Part shown: one piece after another, positions 42,478-51,975 of the stretch
Layout: each line of letters starts with the position of its first letter
Numbering within the stretch: the stretch's first letter is position 1
NCBI RefSeq assembly: GCF_019457615.1
Contig: NZ_CP080414.1
Location: 3,222,501-3,286,500, forward strand
Reading direction: 5' to 3'
Source of the DNA: Shewanella zhangzhouensis
Lineage (GTDB): Bacteria; Pseudomonadota; Gammaproteobacteria; Enterobacterales; Shewanellaceae
Length of the DNA stretch: 64,000 nt
Program-made: the position numbers and the translations under genes
The notes under the pieces: generated by a model
Told to the model about the DNA's origin: nothing
The model's database searches: none
Seen by the model: only the letters and a program-made list of their open reading frames with translations

Positions 42478-43659
42478 CTATTTCAGCCCCATGGCATATT
42501 TGAGCACCTGACGTTTGACAGGCCCATCCAAATTGGCCAGTCGCAGCGCCGCATTACGCAGCAACTTTACGGGCAATAGGTCGTTACTGAATGAGGCGTA
42601 GAAGGCATCCATGGTGGACATCATCAGCTGATTGTCGCGCCAGCGGCGGTGCTGATAACGCTCCAGAACCGGTTGGGCATGCCAGCTTTCGCCCTGTTTA
42701 AGTGCACTGACAATTTCATCCAGCAGCACATCAACGTCTTTAAAGCCCAGGTTAACGCCCTGTCCGGCCAGGGGGTTGATGGTGTGGGCAGCATCGCCAA
42801 TCAGTACCAGGTTGGCATCGAAATAGCGCTGGGCGTGGCGGCGGGTCAGCTTGAAGTGGCCCTTGTCCAATACCCGAAAATCCGGGTCAAGACGGGCGGG
42901 GAAATGGGCCCGGATGGCTTCTGCCAGCTCGCTGTGGTTCAGTTTTGCGAGCCGTGCAATGGTTGAAGCATCGTCATACCACACCAGAGACGCATTGTTG
43001 CCAGGCAGTGGCAGCAGCGAGCGGGGGCCCTGAGGCGTAAACTGCTGCCAGGTTACATCCTGCTGCTCACAGGCGGTGGCGATATTGATAAGCATGGCCG
43101 ACTGGGCATAGTCCCAACCCGTCACCCCAATATGAGCGAAGGCACGCACCTGAGAATTGGCGCCATCTGCGCCTACCAGCAATTTTGCTTTAATACGCTC
43201 ACCCGAGTCGAGGGCGACACAAATGGCATCACCATCCACCAGGCGCTCGAAGCCCATGACTTTAACGGGTGCTTTTACGGTGACTGAATCCAGCGTTGAC
43301 AGAAGATCCCAGAGCGCCAACTGCACCACACGGTTTTCAACTATGTGTCCCAAATGGTCGGCACCGACCTGGCTGGCATGGAAACGGGTGATGCAGGACT
43401 CGATTTCCCAGGTTTCAAGACCAAGATAAGGCACGGCGCGCCTGGAGAGTATCCCTTCCCAGGCATCGAGTCGCTCAAGGAGCGCTTCGCTGGCCACACT
43501 CAGGGCCGATACTCTGACATCCAGCGGCTGGCTCGCCTCAAACGCCGGTGGCATGTGGTTTTCAAGCACAGTGACGGACAATCCGGCGCGGCCAAGACCA
43601 GCTGCAAGGGCTGCCCCGACCATACCACCACCCACCACCACTACATCCTGCTCAATCAT
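42478..43659 (-). CDS. ubiF: UbiH/UbiF-family FAD monooxygenase, probably UbiF
   Basis: 393-residue FAD-dependent hydroxylase of ubiquinone synthesis. It has the dinucleotide fold VVVVGGGMVGAALAAGLGRAG, then the NAD(P)H/FAD region VGADGANSQVR, and GDAAHTINPLAGQGVNLGF. The UbiF assignment (C6 hydroxylation) rests on synteny: in E. coli ubiF is divergent from miaB. UbiH, UbiI and UbiF are alike, so another ring position is possible. The start at 43659 (MIEQDVVVVG) places the FAD fold at the N-terminus; 42 extra upstream codons are unlike the family. Confidence 0.88.
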   Translation of the reverse strand: MIEQDVVVVGGGMVGAALAAGLGRAGLSVTVLENHMPPAFEASQPLDVRVSALSVASEALLERLDAWEGILSRRAVPYLGLETWEIESCITRFHASQVGADHLGHIVENRVVQLALWDLLSTLDSVTVKAPVKVMGFERLVDGDAICVALDSGERIKAKLLVGADGANSQVRAFAHIGVTGWDYAQSAMLINIATACEQQDVTWQQFTPQGPRSLLPLPGNNASLVWYDDASTIARLAKLNHSELAEAIRAHFPARLDPDFRVLDKGHFKLTRRHAQRYFDANLVLIGDAAHTINPLAGQGVNLGFKDVDVLLDEIVSALKQGESWHAQPVLERYQHRRWRDNQLMMSTMDAFYASFSNDLLPVKLLRNAALRLANLDGPVKRQVLKYAMGLK

Positions 43660-43855
43660 CTCAGTCAAAGAAGCTAAACCTCCGCCGTTTGTAAATACCT
43701 GTGCCCATTGGTGTGTAATTGTTTCTAACGCTGGGTTTGGCCACACCTGGTTACAAAGACCACACAAGCCATCAAGAAGTCCCACCTACACTGAAGCAGC
43801 CACAGTTGAGTTCCCGCCGGAAACGGCATTTTGTGAAAGCATCGAGAGGTAGACT

Positions 43856-44155
43856 ATGAAAGCGTTACTCATGACCAGCGGCCTGCTGGGCTTAACCTTA
43901 CTGGGCAATACGGCCCTGGCCAGCCCCATGGAAACCATGACAGTAATCTATCGAAGCCCAGTGGATTATGCCCTATATCAACAAAAGGCGGAAATGCTGG
44001 GCTATTTTCAGCTGGAATTGCATGAAGGGATACGTCTCGAAGCGAAAACTCAGCTAAGACAAATGGCGACACGATTCGCGCAAGCCGATAATAGGCTTGT
44101 TCGTCATTCTCCAACGCTTAGCGTGCCAGCGCGAGTGCTCAGTGCCCCAAGATGA
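43856..44155 (+). CDS. small secreted protein, 99 aa
   Basis: I do not recognise this family. A clear signal peptide (MKALLMTSGLLGLTLLGNTALA) is followed by a mature part of about 77 residues: METMTVIYRSPVDYALYQQ then a helical, charged stretch (LHEGIRLEAKTQLRQMATRF) and a Ser/Pro/Arg-rich tail. No Cys after cleavage, no membrane segment. GAGAGG lies 5-6 nt before the ATG. It sits in the ubiF-miaB divergent region, pointing toward miaB. Confidence 0.7.
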   Translation: MKALLMTSGLLGLTLLGNTALASPMETMTVIYRSPVDYALYQQKAEMLGYFQLELHEGIRLEAKTQLRQMATRFAQADNRLVRHSPTLSVPARVLSAPR

Positions 44156-44329
44156 TTTTGACCTTAGCCTTTAAAAGGGTATTGCCTTGGGACGGCACCA
44201 CTGATGCTGCCGCCTCGGGCCGTGACTAAAAAATGCCCCGATAATTGCAGGCCAACCCTAGCCACAACCGGTTTCAATGGGTAAAATGTCGCGCTATTTT
44301 TTATGTGGTTCCAAGAGCGACGCAAACTG

Positions 44330-45754
44330 ATGAGTAAAAAACTCCATATCAAAACCTGGGGCTGTCAGATGAATGAGTATGACTCATCCAAGATGGCTGA
44401 CTTGCTGGGCGAATATCAGGGCTACACCTTGACCGAAGAGGCCGAGGAAGCAGACATTCTGCTGCTGAACACCTGCTCGATTCGTGAGAAGGCGCAGGAG
44501 AAGGTGTTTCATCAGCTGGGTCGCTGGAAAACCCTGAAAGACAAGAATCCCGACCTGATCATCGGTGTGGGCGGCTGTGTGGCTTCTCAGGAAGGCAAGG
44601 CCATCAAAGACCGCGCCCAGTGCGTGGACATCATCTTTGGCCCTCAGACCCTGCACCGCCTGCCGGAAATGATTGACCAGGTTCGCGCCGGCGAAAAGGC
44701 CGTGATTGACGTGTCCTTCCCGGAAATCGAGAAGTTCGACCGCCTGCCGGAACCCCGCGCCGAAGGCCCAACCGCCTTTGTATCCATCATGGAAGGTTGC
44801 AGCAAGTACTGCTCTTTCTGCGTGGTGCCTTACACCCGCGGTGAAGAAGTGAGCCGTCCGATGGATGACATCATCCTCGAAATCGCCCAGCTCGCCGAGC
44901 AAGGTGTGCGCGAAGTGAACCTGCTGGGTCAGAACGTAAACGCGTACCGCGGCGCCAAGCATGACGGTGAAATCTGCACCTTCGCCGAGCTGCTGCGTTA
45001 TGTTGCGGCCATCGACGGTATCGACCGTCTGCGCTTTACCACCAGCCACCCGATTGAATTTACTCAAGATATCATCGACGTTTACGAAGATACCCCTGAG
45101 CTGGTGAGCTTCCTGCACCTGCCGGTACAATCGGGCTCCGACCGTATTCTTACCGCCATGAAGCGCGGCCACATGGCGATCGAGTACAAGTCGATTATCC
45201 GCCGCCTGCGCAAGGCCCGTCCGGATATTCAAATCAGCTCTGACTTTATCGTGGGCTTCCCCGGCGAAACCGCCCAGGACTTCCAGGACACCATGAAGCT
45301 GATTGAAGACGTGAACTTCGACATGAGCTTCAGCTTTATCTACAGTGCCCGCCCCGGCACTCCGGCGGCCGATCTGCCGGACGATGTGGATATGGAAGAG
45401 AAAAAGCAGCGCCTTGCTGACTTGCAGGAGCTTATCAACCAGCAGGCCATGCGCTACAGCCGTCAGATGATGGGCACAGTACAGCGCATTCTGGTGGAAG
45501 GCCCCTCCGTGAAAAACCCGATGGAGCTGCGTGGCCGCACCGAAACCAACCGGGTGGTGAACTTCGAAGGCCTGCACAAGCACATAGGCACCTTCGTGGA
45601 TGTGGAAATTGTCGACGTGTTCCCCAACTCCCTGCGCGGCAAGTTTATCCGCGGCGAAGACGAGATGGACCTGCGCAAGAGCCTGCGCCCGGAGGACATC
45701 CTCGCCAAGCACCAGAAGGCTGACGACTTGGGTGTAACCCACTTCAAGCCCTGA
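44330..45754 (+). CDS. miaB: tRNA-2-methylthio-N6-dimethylallyladenosine synthase MiaB
   Basis: 474-residue radical-SAM methylthiotransferase acting on i6A37 of tRNAs reading UNN codons. The N-terminal MTTase domain has its cluster cysteines (WGCQMNEYDS, NTCSIRE, GGCVASQEG), the radical-SAM triad is CSKYCSFC, and a C-terminal TRAM domain is present. The start MSKKLHIKTWGC is the family start; nine upstream in-frame codons were trimmed. It leads the ybeZYX-lnt string, although a terminator follows it. Confidence 0.97.
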   Translation: MSKKLHIKTWGCQMNEYDSSKMADLLGEYQGYTLTEEAEEADILLLNTCSIREKAQEKVFHQLGRWKTLKDKNPDLIIGVGGCVASQEGKAIKDRAQCVDIIFGPQTLHRLPEMIDQVRAGEKAVIDVSFPEIEKFDRLPEPRAEGPTAFVSIMEGCSKYCSFCVVPYTRGEEVSRPMDDIILEIAQLAEQGVREVNLLGQNVNAYRGAKHDGEICTFAELLRYVAAIDGIDRLRFTTSHPIEFTQDIIDVYEDTPELVSFLHLPVQSGSDRILTAMKRGHMAIEYKSIIRRLRKARPDIQISSDFIVGFPGETAQDFQDTMKLIEDVNFDMSFSFIYSARPGTPAADLPDDVDMEEKKQRLADLQELINQQAMRYSRQMMGTVQRILVEGPSVKNPMELRGRTETNRVVNFEGLHKHIGTFVDVEIVDVFPNSLRGKFIRGEDEMDLRKSLRPEDILAKHQKADDLGVTHFKP

Positions 45755-45765
45755 TGGCACTCACT

Positions 45766-45797
45766 AACAAGGGCGACTCTGGTCGCCCTTGTTGTTT
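45766..45797 (+). terminator. terminator after miaB
   Basis: 12-bp perfect stem AACAAGGGCGAC/GTCGCCCTTGTT with a tetraloop, followed by GTTTT. Partial read-through to ybeZ is possible. Confidence 0.75.
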
Positions 45798-45902
45798 TCA
45801 GGCAACGCACTGCTTTGCATCGCAGCCGCGAAACGCAGTATATTTCAGTTATAGGCGTTGGGTATTTGCCCAACAGTATGGATATTGACGCCGGAGTATT
45901 GA

Positions 45903-46973
45903 TTGGCCAGTAAACTTACCACCATGAACCTCTATCTGGAGCCCGCAGACAGCCGCCGTTTGGCCTCCCTCTGTGGTCCCTTTGATGACAACATCAAACA
46001 GCTCGAGCGCCGTATCGGTGTTGAAATCAGTTACCGCAACAACCATTTTCAGATTGTGGGTCAGCCACGCAACTGCCTGACTGCCAATAACCTGCTCAAA
46101 TCATTGTATGTGGAAACCGCGCCGGTGAAGGGCAGTACGCCTGATCTGGAGCCGGAGCAGGTGCATATCGCCATTCAGGAAGCCATTGCCCTCGAAGCCG
46201 AAGACGAGCACGAGGATCTGAAAGAGCATTACATCAAGACCCGCCGTGGCGTGATCAAGCCGCGTAATCCCAACCAGAGCCAGTATGTGGTCAACATAGT
46301 GCGCCACGACATTACCTTTGGTATTGGCCCCGCGGGTACCGGTAAAACCTACCTTGCCGTAGCTGCCGCAGTGGATGCGCTTGAGCGCCAGGAAATCCGC
46401 CGCATTCTGCTGACCCGTCCTGCCGTGGAAGCCGGTGAGAAGCTGGGCTTTTTGCCCGGTGATTTGAGTCAGAAAGTCGACCCTTATCTGCGCCCACTGT
46501 ACGACGCTCTGTTCGAAATGCTCGGCTTTGAAAAGGTAGAACGTCTGATTGAGCGCAGCGTGATTGAGATCGCACCGCTGGCCTACATGCGTGGCCGCAC
46601 CCTGAACGATGCCTTTATTATTCTGGACGAGAGCCAAAACACCACGGTGGAGCAGATGAAAATGTTTCTCACCCGTATCGGCTTTAACTCCAAGGCGGTG
46701 ATCACCGGCGACATAACCCAGATTGACCTGCCCAAACATCAAAAGTCCGGTCTGCGCCATGCCATCGAAGTGCTGGGCGATGTGAATGAAATCAGCTTTA
46801 ACTTCTTCCAGTCCAAAGACGTGGTGCGCCACCCTGTGGTCGCCCGTATTGTCGAGGCATACGAAGAGTTCGAAGCCAAACAGCAGTCCAGCAAAGGCCG
46901 TCACGACAGCCAGTATCGTCTGGCAGATAGCCCACAGGCGGACACTGCCGAAGGAGAGCCCCATGGCGCTTGA
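45903..46973 (+). CDS. ybeZ: PhoH-like ATPase YbeZ
   Basis: 356-residue PhoH-family ATPase with Walker A GPAGTGKTYLA and Walker B AFIILDESQNT. YbeZ works with YbeY in rRNA maturation and ribosome quality control. The start is uncertain: TTG at 45903 has GGAG six nt upstream; ATG at 45924 is the alternative. It overlaps ybeY by 11 bp. Confidence 0.95.
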   Translation: MASKLTTMNLYLEPADSRRLASLCGPFDDNIKQLERRIGVEISYRNNHFQIVGQPRNCLTANNLLKSLYVETAPVKGSTPDLEPEQVHIAIQEAIALEAEDEHEDLKEHYIKTRRGVIKPRNPNQSQYVVNIVRHDITFGIGPAGTGKTYLAVAAAVDALERQEIRRILLTRPAVEAGEKLGFLPGDLSQKVDPYLRPLYDALFEMLGFEKVERLIERSVIEIAPLAYMRGRTLNDAFIILDESQNTTVEQMKMFLTRIGFNSKAVITGDITQIDLPKHQKSGLRHAIEVLGDVNEISFNFFQSKDVVRHPVVARIVEAYEEFEAKQQSSKGRHDSQYRLADSPQADTAEGEPHGA

Positions 46974-47424
46974 GCTGGCGTTGGATCTGCAATTTGCCGT
47001 GAATCCCGGAAATTTGCCCTCAGAAGCAGAGTTTGAGACCTGGGTACGTGTCGCCCTTGGCGATACCCTCGATGAAGCTGAGCTGACCATTCGCATTGTA
47101 GATGCCGACGAGAGTCAGCAGCTTAATCGCGACTACCGCGGCAAGGACAAACCCACCAATGTATTGTCGTTCCCCTTTGAGGCGCCTCCCGGAATGGAGC
47201 TGCCTCTGCTTGGGGATCTTGTCATTTGTGCCTCTGTCGTTGAAAATGAGGCCCTTGAGCAACATAAGGCCCTCGAGGCCCACTGGGCTCACATGGTTGT
47301 ACATGGTTGCCTGCATCTGCTAGGTTATGACCATATTGAAGACGCCGAAGCTGAAGAAATGGAAGCGCTGGAAACCACGCTTCTGACCGGCCTCGGTTAC
47401 CCCGATCCCTATAAGGAGCAATAA
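46963..47424 (+). CDS. ybeY: endoribonuclease YbeY
   Basis: 153-residue zinc-dependent RNase for 16S rRNA 3'-end maturation and 70S quality control. The metal motif is HMVVHGCLHLLGYDH (H-x3-H-x5-GYDH). AAGGAG lies 6 nt before the ATG at 46963. It is translationally linked to ybeZ. Confidence 0.97.
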   Translation: MALELALDLQFAVNPGNLPSEAEFETWVRVALGDTLDEAELTIRIVDADESQQLNRDYRGKDKPTNVLSFPFEAPPGMELPLLGDLVICASVVENEALEQHKALEAHWAHMVVHGCLHLLGYDHIEDAEAEEMEALETTLLTGLGYPDPYKEQ

Positions 47425-47454
47425 TCGGCCCTTTATTGAGCCGTGAAAATCACT

Positions 47455-48333
47455 ATGAGTGACGACATACCCCCGAGTAGCAACGCCCAAAAGAAAGGCT
47501 GGTTTGAACGCGTTAGTCAGTTATTCCAGGGCGAACCTCAAAATCGTGACGATCTGGTGGAAGTGATCCACGATGCCGAGCAACGCGACCTCATCACCGA
47601 AGACACCCGTGAAATGATCCAGGGTGTACTGGAAGTCTCAGACCTGCGTGTCAGGGACATCATGATCCCCCGCGCCCAGATTGTGGCCATTAAAATCGAC
47701 AGCACAGTGGAAGAACTGCTGGCCACCGTCATAGGGTCGGCCCATTCGCGCTTCCCCGTAGTAAACGACGATAAAGACCACATCGAAGGCATACTGCTGG
47801 CCAAGGATCTGATCAAGTACGGATTTAATAACAGTGATGAACCCTTCGCGCTGGAGAAGGTGATCCGCCCTGCCGTGGTGGTGCCCGAAAGCAAGCGCGT
47901 TGATGTGCTACTCAAGGAGTTTCGCTCCCAACGTTACCATATGGCCATTGTCGTGGATGAATACGGCGGTGTATCCGGTCTGGTAACCATCGAGGATATT
48001 CTCGAAGAAATCGTGGGTGAAATCGAAGATGAATTCGACCACGACAGTGTGGAAGAGACCGAAATCCGCAAGGTCAACAACACTGTGTTTATGGTCAAGG
48101 CGCTGACGGCAATTGAAGACTTCAACGAAGAATTCGGTACCGACTTCTCCGACGAAGAATTTGATACCGTTGGCGGTATGGTGGCCCATGCCTTTGGTCA
48201 CTTGCCCGAACGTAATGAACAAATCAGTATCGGCGGCATCGAGTTCAAAGTGATCAGTGCCGACACACGGCGTCTTATTCAGCTGAGGGTCAAGTTTCCC
48301 GACCCGGAGCAGGCTGAGATAGCCGAGATCTGA
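47455..48333 (+). CDS. ybeX: CorC/YbeX family CBS-domain protein
   Basis: 292 residues: N-terminal helical region, two CBS domains (VRDIMIPRAQIVAI; HSRFPVVNDDKDHIEGILLAKDLI; ESKRVDVLLKEFRSQRYHMAIVVDE-type sequence from about residue 150) and a CorC/HlyC C-terminal domain. It is linked to Mg2+/Co2+ handling and, in E. coli, to ribosome metabolism together with YbeY. The start MSDDIPPSS aligns with E. coli CorC; a GTG 4 codons earlier is also in frame. Confidence 0.95.
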   Translation: MSDDIPPSSNAQKKGWFERVSQLFQGEPQNRDDLVEVIHDAEQRDLITEDTREMIQGVLEVSDLRVRDIMIPRAQIVAIKIDSTVEELLATVIGSAHSRFPVVNDDKDHIEGILLAKDLIKYGFNNSDEPFALEKVIRPAVVVPESKRVDVLLKEFRSQRYHMAIVVDEYGGVSGLVTIEDILEEIVGEIEDEFDHDSVEETEIRKVNNTVFMVKALTAIEDFNEEFGTDFSDEEFDTVGGMVAHAFGHLPERNEQISIGGIEFKVISADTRRLIQLRVKFPDPEQAEIAEI

Positions 48334-48343
48334 GTTTCCCCGG

Positions 48344-48368
48344 AACGGGCCTTCAAGGCCCGTTTTTT
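48344..48368 (+). terminator. terminator/attenuator between ybeX and lnt
   Basis: 8-bp stem AACGGGCC/GGCCCGTT with a 5-nt loop and six T. It lies 26 bp before the lnt start, so lnt must be reached by read-through or from an internal promoter. Confidence 0.75.
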
Positions 48369-48393
48369 CCTGTCTATGGATGATTGACTGCAA

Positions 48394-49929
48394 TTGGACT
48401 TGAATGCAATCGCCGGCCGCCGCTGGCCCCGACTCCTGCTGGCGTTTCTCGCCGGTGCCTCCACCTCACTCGCTTTTGCTCCCTATTCGCTGTGGCCCGT
48501 TTATCCGGTTGCAGTAGCCCTGTCGCTGTGGCTGGCACAGGGGCTGTCTCCCAAGGTTGCATTTGGCCATTGGTTCAGTTTTGGCTTTGGCAGCTTTGCC
48601 TTTGGGATCAGTTGGGTACACGTCAGCATTGACAGATTTGGCGGTCTGCCGCTGGTCGTTTCGCTGTCATTGATGGCACTGCTGGCGCTCTATCTTGCAC
48701 TCTACCCTGCGCTGGTGGGCATGCTTTACGCCCGATTAAAGACTGCCCATGCCTTGCCCAACCTGCTACTGCTGTTCCCTGCATTGTGGATATTGACTGA
48801 GTGGGCTCGGGGATGGGTGCTGACGGGCTTCCCCTGGCTCTGGGCCGGATACAGTCAGACCGATGGCCCTCTGTTGCCGCTGGCGGCTTTTATCGGTGTA
48901 CAGGGAATAGGCGCGCTCATTCTGGTCTGTGCCGGCGCTATGGCACTGCTGGCTCAAAAACGCTGGTTACCGTTAACACTGCTTCTGCCACTGCTTGCCC
49001 TACTGGTGTACACGGCCAATCAGTTTCCTCAGGTACAGCGCAGTGGCGACACCGTTAAGGTGTTGCTGGTGCAGGGCAATATCCCACAGAGCATGAAATG
49101 GGAACCCGAGCAGCTTTGGCCTACCATGCTCAAGTATATGGATTTGAGTCGCCCACACGCCGATGCCGATATCATTCTGTGGCCCGAGGCCGCTATTCCA
49201 GCTCCCGAAGCCATGGTGGCGGATTTTCTGGATAACGCCAATCGGGTTGCCAACCTCAACAACAATGCCATTATTACCGGGATCATCAGCCATCAGGATA
49301 ATCATTGGTATAACTCGCTCATCGTGCTGGGTAATCATCACGAAAAAGTGCAGCAGGAGCCTGATTATGAGGCCAATGGCACCAACAGGTTCCGCAAACA
49401 TCATCTGTTGCCCATCGGCGAATTCGTGCCATTCGAGTCCCTGTTGAGGCCCCTGGCGCCTTTCTTCAACCTGCCCATGTCGTCTTTCAGCCGTGGTGAT
49501 TATCAGCAGCCGAATCTGACTGCGGCCGGTTTTCAGCTGGCACCGGCCATTTGCTATGAAATTGCCTTTCCTGAGCAATTGCGTGAAAACGTGACAGCAC
49601 AAACCGATCTGCTGCTGACAGTATCCAACGACGCCTGGTTTGGTGAGTCCAACGGCCCGCTGCAACACATGGAGATAGCCCGCATGCGCTCAGCAGAGCT
49701 GGGCCGCCCCTTACTTCGCGCCACCAATAATGGCGTTACGGCCGTGGTGGATGAATTTGGCCACATCGCTGCTGCTGTGCCGCAGTTTGAAACCCAGGTG
49801 CTGAAAACCGATGTTGCCCTGACCCGGGGCGTCACCCTGTTCGCCCGCACCGGGCACCTGCCTCTTTATCTGCTCTGTCTCTTCATCGTACTGGCTGCAT
49901 GGGGTTACAGACGCAAACAAGCGTGCTGA
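48394..49929 (+). CDS. lnt: apolipoprotein N-acyltransferase
   Basis: 511-residue inner-membrane enzyme adding the third acyl chain to lipoproteins, needed for the many lipoproteins in this window. About seven N-terminal helices precede a nitrilase domain with the catalytic triad Glu (ILWPEAAIP), Lys (KHHLLPIGEF) and Cys (PAICYEIAFP). The start codon is TTG at 48394; the N-terminus then aligns with family members, though the ribosome binding site is weak. Confidence 0.96.
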   Translation: MDLNAIAGRRWPRLLLAFLAGASTSLAFAPYSLWPVYPVAVALSLWLAQGLSPKVAFGHWFSFGFGSFAFGISWVHVSIDRFGGLPLVVSLSLMALLALYLALYPALVGMLYARLKTAHALPNLLLLFPALWILTEWARGWVLTGFPWLWAGYSQTDGPLLPLAAFIGVQGIGALILVCAGAMALLAQKRWLPLTLLLPLLALLVYTANQFPQVQRSGDTVKVLLVQGNIPQSMKWEPEQLWPTMLKYMDLSRPHADADIILWPEAAIPAPEAMVADFLDNANRVANLNNNAIITGIISHQDNHWYNSLIVLGNHHEKVQQEPDYEANGTNRFRKHHLLPIGEFVPFESLLRPLAPFFNLPMSSFSRGDYQQPNLTAAGFQLAPAICYEIAFPEQLRENVTAQTDLLLTVSNDAWFGESNGPLQHMEIARMRSAELGRPLLRATNNGVTAVVDEFGHIAAAVPQFETQVLKTDVALTRGVTLFARTGHLPLYLLCLFIVLAAWGYRRKQAC

Positions 49930-49960
49930 TACGTCGAACGCACGCCTTCCCGCCCTGAAA

Positions 49961-49988
49961 AGTGGGCTCCAATTAATTGGGGCCCACT
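49961..49988 (+). terminator. 28-bp near-perfect palindrome after lnt
   Basis: Arms of 14 bp with a single G-T pair, reading AGTGGGCTCCAATT on one side, with AATTAATT at its centre. It starts 31 bp after the lnt stop and is followed by GTTTCT. It is probably a terminator, although the weak T-run leaves room for a protein-binding role. Confidence 0.5.
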
Positions 49989-50099
49989 GTTTCTCCCTAA
50001 AATCATTCTGTTTTGTGAAAACAACCAGGTTTTTTGCTTGCCTGAAACCACATCGGGACTAGGCTTATTTAAAGGTAAGTCTCCAGGGGGCAAAGGGAC

Positions 50100-51341
50100 A
50101 TGCTCGGGCAACAACAGATCCTGATAATCGACGATTCTGAAGCCATTTTGATGGTGGTAAAAACCATGCTTTCGCGCATGGGGTTTGAAAAAATCACCAC
50201 CATGACATCGGCCACCAAGGCACTTGCCGTTGTGGGTCTGGAGCCTGCGCGTTTCCAAATCATACTCACTGACCTTCGGATGCCAGAAACCGACGGTCTG
50301 GATGTACTGAGAAAACTTGGCGAAATGGGCTTCAAAGGCGCCGTGGCCATCATTTCTGAAATGGACAGGCGCATCATCAACCTCGCAGCTGACATAGCCC
50401 GGCGCCATCGACTTCACATGATTGGCTGCATTTGCAAACCGGTGCAACTGGACGACCTATCGGCGCTGGTTGAGAAAGCCACTGAGCTGCGTGTCACCCT
50501 TGAACCCCCTGCGCAGCTTCTGACCCATGAGCAAGTTCAGGCCGCCTTTAACCAAATTCAGGTAATCCCTTATTATCAACCCAAGGTGGATTTGAACAGG
50601 TGTCAGGTTGTAGGTGTGGAAGCGCTGGCGCGCATTCGCTTACCGGGCGAAGTCAATGCCCTGAGACCCTGTCGCTTTATGCCGGTCATACAGGAATATG
50701 GCATGTTGCCGCAGCTGTCCCAACGCATGTTGCAGCAGGCATGCAAAGACTTACCCACCATAAAATCCATCCTCGGCAACGACATCAAAGTCAGTTTGAA
50801 CATCAGTCCGGAAGAGCTTGAGAATACTTATCTGGCAGACAGTCTGGAGCATATCTGGCGCAAGAGTGGTGCCAGCAATGATTCGCTGGTGCTTGAAATC
50901 ACAGAAGAGCATTACATACACAACAGTGCACAGCTCGAGTCCCTGAATCGGTTGCGTCTGAGAGGCTTTGGATTATCGTTGGACGACTTTGGCACCGGCT
51001 TTACCAATATCAATCAACTGCGAGATTTGCCCTACACCGAAGTTAAAATCGATCGTTCACTGATTATCAATATTCACAGAGACAGCTTTTGTCAGGCCAT
51101 TTTGAACGGCCTGGTTGAAATTGCCCGCCAGTTGGGAATTACTCTGGTGGCCGAAGGTATAGAGCACATGGATGAACTCAAATACCTGATGCAGACCTAC
51201 CCTGCACTGGTACTGCAGGGATACCTCATCAGCCTGCCCCGCTCACTCGACACCCTGAATACCTGGCACAAGGGCTGGCAGCATCAATTTGGCAATCGGG
51301 CCCATATCCACCGGCATCAGCCCCCCGCCAACGAAGACTGA
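50100..51341 (+). CDS. response regulator with EAL c-di-GMP phosphodiesterase domain
   Basis: 413 residues: a receiver domain (about 1-125; D11/D12, phospho-acceptor D58, K113) joined to an EAL domain (about 145-390). The catalytic set appears complete: E174-A-L, SLNIS, LEITEEH, LDDFGTGF, VKIDRS, AEGIEH and QGYLISLP, so it should hydrolyse c-di-GMP under phosphorylation control. No histidine kinase is adjacent, making it an orphan regulator. It stands alone between lnt and the zinc-ribbon gene. AAAGGG precedes the ATG. Confidence 0.93.
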   Translation: MLGQQQILIIDDSEAILMVVKTMLSRMGFEKITTMTSATKALAVVGLEPARFQIILTDLRMPETDGLDVLRKLGEMGFKGAVAIISEMDRRIINLAADIARRHRLHMIGCICKPVQLDDLSALVEKATELRVTLEPPAQLLTHEQVQAAFNQIQVIPYYQPKVDLNRCQVVGVEALARIRLPGEVNALRPCRFMPVIQEYGMLPQLSQRMLQQACKDLPTIKSILGNDIKVSLNISPEELENTYLADSLEHIWRKSGASNDSLVLEITEEHYIHNSAQLESLNRLRLRGFGLSLDDFGTGFTNINQLRDLPYTEVKIDRSLIINIHRDSFCQAILNGLVEIARQLGITLVAEGIEHMDELKYLMQTYPALVLQGYLISLPRSLDTLNTWHKGWQHQFGNRAHIHRHQPPANED

Positions 51342-51355
51342 AGACCCGCTGAAAA

Positions 51356-51856
51356 CTAAGGCGCAAGCGCCTCGCGAATAAACTCATCGTTATCACACTC
51401 AGGGCAATCAGGCACGACCGACGGGAACTCGATGTCCATTCCATGGCCGCAACTGGTGCACACCATACGTCCCTGACTGATAATTTCCCCGCTCTGGTAA
51501 TAGCCGTGATGTTTAAAATCCTGAGCCAGTTCATGCCATTGCACCTGACTTCTGTCAGTGATCTCAGAGAGCCAATGCCAGAGGGTGTTTTCGATGGCAA
51601 TAAATGACGGACTGTGAGTCAGGGAGCTTTCGTTTTTTTCCTGTAAAAAGGCGGCTATATCGCGCCTCAAAAATTCCAGTGCCAGCGCCAGTTCTTCTTC
51701 ATCGGCCTGGGCCTTAAGACGCCCAAACGCCTCGCCGGAGGTCATCAACCGGAACAGATTCTTGGCGTTCAGCTCGGGGTTTGCCTCAAAGTGGGTGGCC
51801 AAATCCTTAATGAGATCCTGATACAGGGCCAGTAATTGCGTGCTTCTGCTGGTCAT
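51356..51856 (-). CDS. ybeL: zinc-ribbon protein of the YbeL/DUF1451 family
   Basis: 166 residues: helical N-terminal two thirds and a C-terminal zinc ribbon (CTSCGHGM ... CPECDND). It matches the DUF1451/YbeL family, which in E. coli is also divergent from leuS. The function is unknown. The ATG at 51856 is chosen because AAGGAG is 8 nt upstream; a TTG two codons earlier would be too close to it. Confidence 0.88.
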   Translation of the reverse strand: MTSRSTQLLALYQDLIKDLATHFEANPELNAKNLFRLMTSGEAFGRLKAQADEEELALALEFLRRDIAAFLQEKNESSLTHSPSFIAIENTLWHWLSEITDRSQVQWHELAQDFKHHGYYQSGEIISQGRMVCTSCGHGMDIEFPSVVPDCPECDNDEFIREALAP

Positions 51857-51975
51857 CGTCAATACTCCTTCAAGGGAACCTTTTTAATGAACCGCTTCTG
51901 GTTTATTCTATGCAGATCCCGCAGCGCAGACCAAGCGCGTGATCAAACAAACAGGCGGCAATGCCGGAAAAATTG

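Noticed and set aside
44384..45760. 458-codon open frame on the - strand opposite miaB
   Set aside because: It mirrors the miaB reading frame; the translation is His/Val-rich low-information sequence with no motif.
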